From Burkholderia cenocepacia (GTDB taxonomy: Bacteria > Pseudomonadota > Gammaproteobacteria > Burkholderiales > Burkholderiaceae): a DNA stretch of 64,000 nt. Made by a program: the position numbers and the translations under genes. The notes under the pieces are model-generated. The model was not told the DNA's origin, did not search any database, and saw only the letters and a program-made list of their open reading frames with translations. The stretch is from the NCBI RefSeq assembly GCF_900446215.1, contig NZ_UAQZ01000001.1, positions 1,860,001 through 1,924,000 on the forward strand. The letters run 5' to 3'. Below, piece by piece: positions 55,503 through 63,247 of this stretch (its first letter is position 1; the number at the start of each line of letters is the position of its first letter).

Positions 55503-56714
55503 TCAGTGCGCGGCCCACTCGATCGTATCCAGGTCGACCCCTTCGAGATGCATGTCCCACAGCGGGCTCAATTCGCGCAGCTTGCCGACCGTGTCGCGCA
55601 CCTGCGCGATCACGCTGTCGACCTCGGCTTCGGTCGTGAAGCGGCCGAGCGTGAAGCGGATCGAGCTGTGCGCGAGCTCGTCGCTGCGGCCGAGCGCGCG
55701 CAGCACATACGACGGCTCCAGCGACGCCGACGTGCACGCGGAGCCTGACGACACCGCGACGCCCTTGATCCCCATGATCAGCGATTCGCCTTCGACGAAA
55801 TTGAAGCTGACGTTCAGGTTGTGCGGAATCCGGCGCGCGAGGTCGCCGTTCACGTAAACCTCGTCGAGCGTCGACAGGCCGGCCAGCAGCCGGTCGCGCA
55901 ACGCGCCGACGCGGCGGCTTTCGTCCGCCATTTCTTCCTTCGCCAGCCGGAACGCTTCGCCCATCCCGACGATCTGGTGGGTCGGCAGCGTGCCGGAGCG
56001 CATCCCGCGTTCGTGGCCGCCGCCGTGCATCTGCGCTTCGAGGCGCACGCGCGGCTTGCGGCGCACGTACAGCGCGCCGATCCCCTTCGGGCCGTACACC
56101 TTGTGCGCGGTCACCGTCAGCAGGTCGACGTTCAGCGCATTCACGTCCACCGGAATCTTGCCGGCCGCCTGCACCGCATCGCAATGAAACACGATGCCGC
56201 GCGCGCGGCACAGCGCACCGATGTCGGCCACCGGCTGGATCACGCCCGTTTCGTTGTTCGCGAGCATCACCGACACCAGGATCGTGTCGGCGCGCAGCGC
56301 CTGCTGCAACGCATCGAGGTCGAGCAGGCCGTCTTCGCGCACGTCGAGGTACGTGACGTCGAAACCCTGGCGTTCGAGTTCACGACACGTATCGAGCACG
56401 GCCTTGTGCTCGGTCTTCACCGTCACGAGATGCTTGCCCTTGCCTTGATAGAAGTGCGCGGCGCCCTTGATCGCGAGGTTGTTGCCTTCGGTCGCGCCGG
56501 ACGTCCACACGATTTCGCGCGGATCGGCGCCGAGCAGCGCGGCGACGTGCGCGCGCGCTTCCTCGACGGCGTGCTCGGCATCCCAGCCGTAGGCGTGGCT
56601 GCGTGAGGCGGGGTTGCCGAACTGCTCGTGCAGGAACGGCACCATCTTGGCGACCACGCGCGGATCGACCGGCGTCGTCGCGCTGTAGTCCATGTAGATC
56701 GGACGGGATTGCAT
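55503..56714 (-). CDS. iscS: IscS-type cysteine desulfurase
   Basis: A 403-residue PLP enzyme that takes sulfur from cysteine for Fe-S clusters and thio-modification. The PLP lysine is Lys205 ([11 protein letters not shown]) and the persulfide Cys is Cys327 ([20 protein letters not shown]), one number less than E. coli IscS (206 and 328; 404 residues). This is the long-loop IscS group. No iscR, iscU, hscA or fdx genes are adjacent, unlike the housekeeping isc operon. It lies between a MarR gene and an aromatic oxygenase operon, so it is likely a second copy with a special job, or a relocated housekeeping gene. Confidence 0.92.
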   Translation of the reverse strand: MQSRPIYMDYSATTPVDPRVVAKMVPFLHEQFGNPASRSHAYGWDAEHAVEEARAHVAALLGADPREIVWTSGATEGNNLAIKGAAHFYQGKGKHLVTVKTEHKAVLDTCRELERQGFDVTYLDVREDGLLDLDALQQALRADTILVSVMLANNETGVIQPVADIGALCRARGIVFHCDAVQAAGKIPVDVNALNVDLLTVTAHKVYGPKGIGALYVRRKPRVRLEAQMHGGGHERGMRSGTLPTHQIVGMGEAFRLAKEEMADESRRVGALRDRLLAGLSTLDEVYVNGDLARRIPHNLNVSFNFVEGESLIMGIKGVAVSSGSACTSASLEPSYVLRALGRSDELAHSSIRFTLGRFTTEAEVDSVIAQVRDTVGKLRELSPLWDMHLEGVDLDTIEWAAH

Positions 56715-56840
56715 CGAAAGAGGCTCCGGAAGGCGGCGTCCCGCATGGGTCGCGAGCGCCGGGGAATACGGTTGCCGCAGTGTACGTGGACATTCGTGCG
56801 CGCCGTGCAACATCCATCCCGCGAGTAGGGTTGTCTTTTA

Positions 56841-56940
56841 AACAAAGCTTTCAAGATCAGGGTTTACGACATCTTGAACCGGGGCTTGTGTTTACATTTA
56901 ATAAAAGCTAAATAACAAAGCTAATTAACGGTGCTTTGTT
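56841..56940. promoter_or_regulatory. AT-rich promoter with repeated AAAGCT motifs
   Basis: The only AT-rich stretch of this area, in the gap between iscS and the flavin reductase. It carries AACAAAGCTTTCAAG (56841), AAAAGCTAAAT (56903), and an inverted pair AACAAAGC (56914-56921) with GCTTTGTT (56933-56940). The inverted pair fits a MarR-type operator. The same core is found at the MarR gene promoter 2 kb to the left. Confidence 0.6.
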
Positions 56941-56989
56941 GATGCGGATTCCTCGGCGGAATCCGGCAATGCAACCCATGGAGGACGAG

Positions 56990-57517
56990 ATGAGCGAGAA
57001 CCATGCCGGAACCGGCGCGGATGCCGACGAGCAGCGGCGCTTCCGGGCCGCACTGTCGATGTTCGCGACGGGCGTCGCGGTGATTACCGCCCCGCGCAAG
57101 GAGGGGATGCCGATCGGTATCACGGTCGCGTCGTTCAATTCGGTGTCGCTGGACCCGCCGCTGATCCTGTTTTCGGTCGACCGTCGCAGCCTGAGCCTCG
57201 GCGAGCTGGCCGGCGCGGATGGCTACGCGGTCAACGTGCTCGACGAGACGCAGCAGCACCTGTCGAACTGCTTCGCGAAAGCGAACGGCGACAAGTGGGG
57301 CTGGCGCGGCGGCGCGGCCGGCGACGGTGGCGGCGTGCTGCTACCCGATGCACTCGCGACGTTCGAATGCGAACCGTATGCGCAATACGACGGCGGCGAC
57401 CACGTGATCTTCGTCGGCCGCGTGATGCGGCACCGCGCGCGCCCGGACGGGCGTCCGCTGATCTTCTTCGGCGGACGCTACCGCGCGCTCGACGGCGCGT
57501 ACGCGTCGGCCATGTGA
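56990..57517 (+). CDS. Flavin reductase (HpaC-like) of the oxygenase operon
   Basis: A 175-residue FMN/FAD reductase of the HpaC/flavin_reduct family. It supplies reduced flavin to the oxygenase encoded next. The conserved start FRAALSMFATGVAVITAPRKEGMP then GITVASFNSVSLDPPLILFSV is diagnostic; near the end HVIFVGRVMRHRARPDGRPL and FFGGRYRAL fit the family. The ATG follows GGAGG. It is 36 bases ahead of the HpaB-type oxygenase and under the AAAGCT promoter. Confidence 0.92.
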   Translation: MSENHAGTGADADEQRRFRAALSMFATGVAVITAPRKEGMPIGITVASFNSVSLDPPLILFSVDRRSLSLGELAGADGYAVNVLDETQQHLSNCFAKANGDKWGWRGGAAGDGGGVLLPDALATFECEPYAQYDGGDHVIFVGRVMRHRARPDGRPLIFFGGRYRALDGAYASAM

Positions 57518-57553
57518 ACGCAACCCACGATTCATTCCACCCAGGAGGGCATC

Positions 57554-59032
57554 ATGATCAAGAACGGCACTCAGCACATCGCGTCGCTGCGCGACGGGCG
57601 GCAGGTCTACCTGAACGGCCAGCCGGTCGGCGACGTGACCGCGCACGCGGCATTCCGCAATTCGATCCGCAGCTACGCGAGCCTGTACGACTATCAGGCG
57701 GAGAACGAAAACGTCGAGAAGATGACGTTCGTGTCGCCCGACTCCGGCAATCGCGTCAGCCGGATCTGGCAACTGCCGACGTCCTATGACGAACTCGTCG
57801 AGCGCCGTGCCGCGCTGGAAGCATGGTCGGAGCTGCATTACGGCTTCATGGGCCGCTCGCCCGACCACGTCGCGTCGTGCCTCTCCGGCATGTACATGGG
57901 CGCCGACGTGTTCGAGCAATACGACCCGGCGCGCGCCGGCGCGCTGCGCGACTACTACCGTTATGCACGCGACAACGACCTGTTCCTGACCTACGTGATC
58001 GTGAATCCGCAGGCGAACCAGTCGAAGGCCGCGCACGAGCAGGAGGACAAGTACCTCGCGGTCGGCATCGTCGATCAGGATGCCGAAGGCATCACGGTGC
58101 GCGGCGCGAAGATGCTCGCGACCAGCGGGATCATGGCGAACGAGGTGTTCTGCAGCTGCATCCAGCCGCTGCGCGAAGGCGACGAGATGTATGCGCTGTC
58201 GTTCGCGGTGCCGATGAACGCGAAGGGCATGAAGATCATGTCGCGCAAGTCGTACGAGGAGCACGCGACGTCGGTGTTCGACAACCCGCTGTCGAGCCGC
58301 TTCGACGAGAACGACGCGGTGCTGTATTTCGACGACGTGAAGGTGCCGTGGGAGCGGATCTTCGTCGCCGGCAATACCGCGATGTGCGCGAAGCAGTTCC
58401 ACGCGACACCCGCGCACGTGTACCAGAACTATCAATGCCAGGTGCGCCTGATGACGAAGCTGCGCTTTCTCGTCGGGCTCGGCCTGAAGATCTCCGAGGT
58501 CAACGGCACGAACGCGTTCCCGCAGGTGCGCGAGACGCTGGGCCAGCTCGCGGCCGAAGCATCGATGGTCGAGGCGTGGGTCTACGGAATGGAAGCGAAG
58601 GGCACGGTCGTCAACGGCTTCTACGTGCCCGACCGCAACATGCTGTACGGCTCGCAGGTCGTCACGCAGCAACTCTATTCGAAAGTGCTCAACACGCTGC
58701 GCGAGCTCGCCGGCGGCGGAATGATCATGCTGCCGTCCAGCGTGCGCGATTTCGAGAACCCCGACCTGCTGCGCATCATCGAGAAGACGCAGAAGTCGCC
58801 GGTGTGCTCGTCCGAGGATCGCGTGAAGCTCTTCAAGCTCGCGTGGGACGCGGTCGGTTCCGAATTCGCGTCGCGCCACAACCAGTACGAACTGTTCTAT
58901 GCCGGCGCGTCGTTCGTCACGAAGGGCCATGCGTATCGCACGTACGACTGGCAGCGCGCGTCGCATCTGGTCGATTCGATGCTCGGCAGCTATTCGCTGA
59001 ACCAGGAACTGTCGACGCCGCGTGCCGCTTGA
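57554..59032 (+). CDS. HpaB-type FADH2-dependent aromatic monooxygenase
   Basis: A 492-residue oxygenase of the 4-hydroxyphenylacetate 3-monooxygenase (HpaB/PvcC) family, acyl-CoA dehydrogenase-like fold. It uses FADH2 from the reductase upstream to hydroxylate a phenolic ring. Visible: YRYARDNDLFLTYVIVNPQA, GAKMLATSGIMANEVFCSCI, the active-site-loop-like FVAGNTAMCAKQFHATPAHV and YQNYQCQVRLMTKLRF. The substrate is not known; the surrounding cupin and DUF2848 proteins suggest a non-standard aromatic pathway. Good length for the family. Confidence 0.9.
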   Translation: MIKNGTQHIASLRDGRQVYLNGQPVGDVTAHAAFRNSIRSYASLYDYQAENENVEKMTFVSPDSGNRVSRIWQLPTSYDELVERRAALEAWSELHYGFMGRSPDHVASCLSGMYMGADVFEQYDPARAGALRDYYRYARDNDLFLTYVIVNPQANQSKAAHEQEDKYLAVGIVDQDAEGITVRGAKMLATSGIMANEVFCSCIQPLREGDEMYALSFAVPMNAKGMKIMSRKSYEEHATSVFDNPLSSRFDENDAVLYFDDVKVPWERIFVAGNTAMCAKQFHATPAHVYQNYQCQVRLMTKLRFLVGLGLKISEVNGTNAFPQVRETLGQLAAEASMVEAWVYGMEAKGTVVNGFYVPDRNMLYGSQVVTQQLYSKVLNTLRELAGGGMIMLPSSVRDFENPDLLRIIEKTQKSPVCSSEDRVKLFKLAWDAVGSEFASRHNQYELFYAGASFVTKGHAYRTYDWQRASHLVDSMLGSYSLNQELSTPRAA

Positions 59033-59082
59033 CTAGCCGCATCGCAACTCCTTTCACCCGCTATCGCAATCAGGAGAGAAAG

Positions 59083-59469
59083 ATGGCCATCAACAAGCTT
59101 CACGACGAATTCCACACGCTGGACATGCAGCGCGACTGGCGCCTGCCGGAGGGCTATGACCCGGCGTCCGGCGCGCAGGAGCTGATCCTGTCCGGCGCGC
59201 TCGACACCGAGCGCAAGCGCGGCAGCCGCACGCGCCTGCTGCGCCTGCCGGCGGGGCTGCATACGCAGAAGCCGTTCGTGCACGACTACTGGGAAGAGGT
59301 GTTTCTGGTCGAAGGCGATTTGACCGTCGGCAACGACGAGCACGGCAACGGCGGCACGCCGTTCGAGGGCTACACGTATGCGGTGCGCCCGCCCGGCGCA
59401 TGGCACGGCCCGTTCAAGTCGAACGGCGGCTGCGTGCTGCTGGAGATCCACTATTACGATCCGGCGTGA
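59083..59469 (+). CDS. Cupin domain protein
   Basis: A 128-residue single-domain cupin. Two metal-binding motifs are suggested by HTQKPFVHDYWEEVFLVEGD (the first His/Glu group) and the second group GAWHGPFKSNGG. A barrel fold with a divalent metal is likely. In the operon it may act as a ring-cleavage dioxygenase or isomerase on the product of the HpaB-type enzyme, but cupins do many jobs. It lies 50 bases after the oxygenase with CAGGAG before the ATG. Confidence 0.83.
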   Translation: MAINKLHDEFHTLDMQRDWRLPEGYDPASGAQELILSGALDTERKRGSRTRLLRLPAGLHTQKPFVHDYWEEVFLVEGDLTVGNDEHGNGGTPFEGYTYAVRPPGAWHGPFKSNGGCVLLEIHYYDPA

Positions 59470-59534
59470 GCCCGGTCGATCAATGACAGACAGCGGGCCC
59501 GCGGGATCGCGCGGCCCGCGACGAGGAGCATTCG

Positions 59535-60224
59535 ATGAAAACCATCACGTTCGCGATCGACGGTCGCGACGGCCGCACCGAGCGCGCGATCGCGATCGAC
59601 ACGCTCGTGATCGCGGGCTGGACCGGCCGCGATACGGTCGCCATGGAAAAGCATATCCGCGAGCTGGAAGCACTCGGCGTCAAGCGCCCGGCGACGACGC
59701 CGGTGTTCTACCGCGTTGCCGCCGATCGCCTCGATCCGTCGCCGGCGATCCAGGTCGCGGGCGGGCAGAGCAGCGGCGAAGCGGAATTCGTGCTGGTGCG
59801 CGACGGCGGCGAGACCTTCGTCGGCATCGCGTCCGATCACACCGATCGCGAGGTCGAGACGTACGGCATCACCGTGTCGAAGCAGATGTGCGGCAAGCCG
59901 TGCGCGAACACGCTGTGGAAGCTCGACGACGTGGCCGGTCACTGGGATCGACTGGTGTTGCGCGCGTACGCGACGATCGACGGCGAGCGCGTGCTGTATC
60001 AGGAAGGCAACGTGACCGCGATGCGCGCGCCGGACGATCTGCTCGCGCAATTCGCGCGTCATGGCGGCCGCTTCGAGGACGGCACCGCGATGCTGTGCGG
60101 CACGCTCGCGGCGATCGGCGGCATCCGGCCGGCCGAGCGGTTCGAGGTCGAGCTGGAAGACCCGGTGCTGGGCCGCACGATCCGGCATGCGTACGCGGTG
60201 GACACGCTGCCCGTGGCGGGCTGA
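59535..60224 (+). CDS. DUF2848 family protein (FAH-like fold)
   Basis: A 229-residue cytosolic protein of DUF2848. The start VIAGWTGRDTVAMEKHIREL and PVFYRVAADRLD, then VAGGQSSGEAEFVL and DHTDREVETYGITVSKQMCG, are as in the family, which has a fumarylacetoacetase-like fold and so may hydrolyse a C-C bond in a ring-cleavage product. The last gene of the oxygenase operon, 65 bases after the cupin. Exact substrate unknown. Confidence 0.82.
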   Translation: MKTITFAIDGRDGRTERAIAIDTLVIAGWTGRDTVAMEKHIRELEALGVKRPATTPVFYRVAADRLDPSPAIQVAGGQSSGEAEFVLVRDGGETFVGIASDHTDREVETYGITVSKQMCGKPCANTLWKLDDVAGHWDRLVLRAYATIDGERVLYQEGNVTAMRAPDDLLAQFARHGGRFEDGTAMLCGTLAAIGGIRPAERFEVELEDPVLGRTIRHAYAVDTLPVAG

Positions 60225-60248
60225 CGCGGCGGCGGAACGCGCTCGCGC

Positions 60249-61001
60249 TCACGCGCGGCAGATCGCGATGATCTCCGCGCTGGTCGCTTCGTCGAACGGA
60301 GCGGGGTCCCAGTCGCCGCACCAGTCGGCCGCCGGGAATCCGGCTGCGATCACGCGCGCCTGCAGTTCAGGTTGCGCGATGAAACGCAGCCGGCTCGTAT
60401 TCGTCAGCAGCGTGTCGTCGCGACGGAAGCGGTAGTGCGTGTCGAACGTCACGATCGCGCCGTCGATCGCCCGCACCGCGTGATGGAGATCGACGATGCC
60501 GAATTCGTGCGACTCGATGCGGCACGCCGACTGCGCGGGCGTCCATGCTTGCCACGGTTCGGTGCGCGGGTTGCGGGTGTCGAACAGGAAGCGGCCGCCG
60601 TCGGCGAGCACGCGTCGCACGCCGCGCAGCGTCGCGTCGATGTCGTCGTCGGTCAGCAGGCACTGGAACGCGTGACCGGTCATCACGACCGCATCGAACG
60701 GCGTGCCCGGCGGCAGGCCGTCGAGCGCGCACGCGAACCAGCGTACGGCGTCGGCGCCCGGCTGGCGTCGCGCGTAATCGATCATCGCCGGCGCGGGATC
60801 GATCGCGACGACGTCGTGCCCGGCCGCCGCGAGCCGTCGCGCGAACGTGCCGGTGCCGCAGCCGAGATCGAGGACGCGTCGCCGGGTGGCGCCGATCGCG
60901 GCGGCGTAGAACGCGAAGTCCCGATCGCCGGCGTTGAACAGGTCGTACACCGCGACGAGCCGCGGGTCGGTATAGAGCAGGTCCGCGCCGGCGGGCGTCA
61001 T
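60249..61001 (-). CDS. SAM-dependent methyltransferase
   Basis: A 250-residue class I methyltransferase. Motif I is VLDLGCGTGTFARRLAAAGH, and acidic motif II VVAIDPAPAMIDYARR follows; the later FDAVVMTGHAFQCLL is motif IV-like. The C-terminal half has RFLFDTRNPRTEP and YRFRRDDTLLTNTSRL. The substrate is not evident. It is 13 bases downstream of the LysE start on the same strand and is convergent with the oxygenase operon. Confidence 0.88.
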   Translation of the reverse strand: MTPAGADLLYTDPRLVAVYDLFNAGDRDFAFYAAAIGATRRRVLDLGCGTGTFARRLAAAGHDVVAIDPAPAMIDYARRQPGADAVRWFACALDGLPPGTPFDAVVMTGHAFQCLLTDDDIDATLRGVRRVLADGGRFLFDTRNPRTEPWQAWTPAQSACRIESHEFGIVDLHHAVRAIDGAIVTFDTHYRFRRDDTLLTNTSRLRFIAQPELQARVIAAGFPAADWCGDWDPAPFDEATSAEIIAICRA

Positions 61002-61014
61002 ACGCTCATGCGCA

Positions 61015-61641
61015 TCAGCGCTGCTGCACGGCCACGCGCAGCCCGAGCGCGATGAAGATCGAGCCGATGATCTTGCCCTGCCAGCGCGTGAGCCACGTGA
61101 GCCGCTTCACGATGCGGCCGAGCGGGCGGATCGAGCACGCGATCAGCGTCGTGTAGAGCGAGCTGAGCACGACGAAGATCAGCCCGAGCACCGCGAACTG
61201 CACGAACGTCGAGCCGCGTTCCGGATGCACGAACTGCGGCATGAACGCGAGAAAGAACAGCGCGGTTTTCGGATTCAGCACTTCGGCGGGAATCGCCTGC
61301 AGGTACGCCTTGAGCGGCGTGACGGGCGACACCTGCGGCAGCGACGGATCGGACGGTTTCTCCAGCAGCGCGCGCACGCCGAGATAGATCAGGTACGCGG
61401 CGCCGACCAGCTTCACGACGTTGAACGCGAGCGCCGACGTCATCAGCAGCGCGGACAGCCCGACGGCCGCGAACAGCGTATGCACGAAGTCGCCGCTCGC
61501 GACGCCCAGGCCGGTCAGGATGCCGGTCTTGCGGCCGCCCTGCACGGTGCGGCTCAGCACGAGCAGCACGGCGGGGCCGGGGATCAGGAACAGGCCCAGA
61601 ACGACGGCGGTGAAGGTGGTCAGCGTGGTCAGGTCGAACAT
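61015..61641 (-). CDS. LysE family translocator
   Basis: A 208-residue inner-membrane exporter of the LysE/RhtB family. The signature is FLIPGPAVLLVLSRTVQGG, then GLGVASGDFVHTLFAAVGLS and KLVGAAYLIYLGVRALL; NPKTALFFLAFMPQF is the typical loop. About six helices. It probably exports an amino acid. It is divergent from the AraC regulator, which may control it, and is 13 bases before the methyltransferase on the same strand. Confidence 0.9.
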   Translation of the reverse strand: MFDLTTLTTFTAVVLGLFLIPGPAVLLVLSRTVQGGRKTGILTGLGVASGDFVHTLFAAVGLSALLMTSALAFNVVKLVGAAYLIYLGVRALLEKPSDPSLPQVSPVTPLKAYLQAIPAEVLNPKTALFFLAFMPQFVHPERGSTFVQFAVLGLIFVVLSSLYTTLIACSIRPLGRIVKRLTWLTRWQGKIIGSIFIALGLRVAVQQR

Positions 61642-61805
61642 GGCGGCTCCGGCAGGTTCGCGCAGCGGCGGGGGATCGGGGCATTGTATTCGGTTCGGCG
61701 CGCGGGTGCAGGCGCCCTCGAACGGCGCGGCTGCGGCCGCGCCTTTCTGGTATAAGCACGACAGGACGCGCCGGCGTCCGGCCTTTTTTCACGACCCGTC
61801 GTTCC

Positions 61806-62606
61806 ATGCGCGACCTTCCACCGACCACCGATCCCGCCGCGGACGCCGACGTCTATCACGTGCCGCGTCCGCTCGTCGTGTTCGGCGGCTCGGTCGTCGA
61901 GCCCGAATGGCGGCTGGAGCGGCACAGCCATCGCCAGGCGCAGCTGCTCTACACGCTGACGGGCGTCGTCTATTGCGAGATCGACGGCGGCGTGTGGACC
62001 GCGCCGCCGCAATGCACGGTCTGGATTCCCGGCGATGTCCCGCATGCGGCGCGCGGCTCGGCCGGCGCGACCTTCTACGCGGTGCTGGTCGAACCCGACG
62101 CGGCGCTCGACCTGCCCACGCGCTGCTGCACGCTGGGCGTGTCGCCGCTGCTACGCGAACTGCTGCTGAAGGCGGCCAGCTTCCCGAATCTGTACGACGT
62201 CGACGGGCCGCAAGGGCGGCTGGTGGCGACGCTGCTCGACGAACTCGTCGCGGCGCCGGTCGAGGACCTGTACCTGCCGATGCCAGCCGACCGCCGGCTG
62301 CGCAAGCTGATCGACCATCTGCTCGACGACCCGGCCGACAAGTCGCCGCTGCCCGAGCTCGCGCGGCGCGCGGGCATCAGCGAGCGCAGTCTGACGCGGC
62401 TCGCGACGAGGGAGCTCGGCATGAGCCTGGGCGACTGGCGCCGGCGGCTGCACGTCGCGCTGTCGCTGCGGATGCTGACGACCGGCCGCCGCGTGCACCA
62501 GATCGCGATCGATCTCGGCTACGAAAGCGCGAGCAGCTTCGTCACGATGTTCCGCAAGGCGACCGGCAAGCCGCCGACGCAATTCCTGACCGACCGGCAA
62601 CGCTGA
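61806..62606 (+). CDS. AraC family transcriptional regulator
   Basis: A 266-residue AraC/XylS regulator. The N-terminal cupin-like ligand domain has LERHSHRQAQLLYTLTGVVY and WIPGDVPHAARGSA. The C-terminal double helix-turn-helix has ARRAGISERSLTRLATRELG and the family signature IAIDLGYESASSFVTMFRKA. Divergent from the LysE gene, and likely its regulator. Confidence 0.91.
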   Translation: MRDLPPTTDPAADADVYHVPRPLVVFGGSVVEPEWRLERHSHRQAQLLYTLTGVVYCEIDGGVWTAPPQCTVWIPGDVPHAARGSAGATFYAVLVEPDAALDLPTRCCTLGVSPLLRELLLKAASFPNLYDVDGPQGRLVATLLDELVAAPVEDLYLPMPADRRLRKLIDHLLDDPADKSPLPELARRAGISERSLTRLATRELGMSLGDWRRRLHVALSLRMLTTGRRVHQIAIDLGYESASSFVTMFRKATGKPPTQFLTDRQR

Positions 62607-62697
62607 ACCGCCGGGCTGCGCGCCCGCGCACGGTTGGCCGGATTGAAAAAGCAGTTGGCCGGGATGAGAAATGACGCATGAGGTCTCGATCCATAAA

Positions 62698-62714
62698 ATG
62701 AGAATCGTTCTCAT
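62698..62714. promoter_or_regulatory. Fur box
   Basis: ATGAGAA-TCG-TTCTCAT, a perfect 7-bp inverted repeat with a 3-base centre, is close to the Fur box used by Burkholderia (AATGAGAATNATTCTCATT). It ends 12 bases before the start of the next gene, overlapping its ribosome site region. Iron repression is thus likely. Confidence 0.75.
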
Positions 62715-62726
62715 CTGGAGGCCAAC

Positions 62727-63146
62727 ATGCAAATCGTCACGACTGAATTCCCGTTTGTCTGGCTGCGTTACAGCGGCTCGACCCACACCGATCCCGCCCG
62801 CCTGCTTGCCGAACTCGACGCGCTGCTGGCGCGCCGCGAACGCTTCGTTCTTCTGACCGACGATGCGCCGTCCGGCGACGATCGCGCCGACAACGATCAC
62901 GAGATGCGCAAGCAGCTCGCGAAGTGGAGCAAGGCCAACCGCGCGCTGTCGCGCGAATGGATTCCCGGGATGATCGCGATCGAGCCCAATGCGGCGCGGC
63001 GCGTGGCGCTCAATGCCTTTTCGGGTGCCTTCGAGAAGGTCTGGGGGTATCCGCTGAACGCGGCGGCGAGCCGCGACGACGCGCTGGCGCTCGCGCAACG
63101 GCTGCTCGCCGAACCGGCGCCCGGCGTCGCGGCGGCGAACGCCTGA
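62727..63146 (+). CDS. Fur-regulated small protein of unknown function
   Basis: A 139-residue soluble protein with no signal peptide. The start is the ATG behind CTGGAGG. It has an STHTDPARLLAELDALLARR helix, then RFVLLTDDAPSGDD with acidic loops, and WSKANRALSREWIPGMIAIE; the C-terminus is helical with RDDALALAQRLL. I do not recognise the family. The fold looks alpha/beta, somewhat like STAS or small regulatory proteins. The Fur box ahead of it places it in the iron-starvation response. Confidence 0.7.
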   Translation: MQIVTTEFPFVWLRYSGSTHTDPARLLAELDALLARRERFVLLTDDAPSGDDRADNDHEMRKQLAKWSKANRALSREWIPGMIAIEPNAARRVALNAFSGAFEKVWGYPLNAAASRDDALALAQRLLAEPAPGVAAANA

Positions 63147-63247
63147 CCCGACGGCCGCGCCGGTCGCGCGGCTTGCGTCGACATCGACACGCACGCACGG
63201 TGCGCGAACGCGCGCCGCGGCAGAGTGCAACCATGCAGAGGTGTCCG

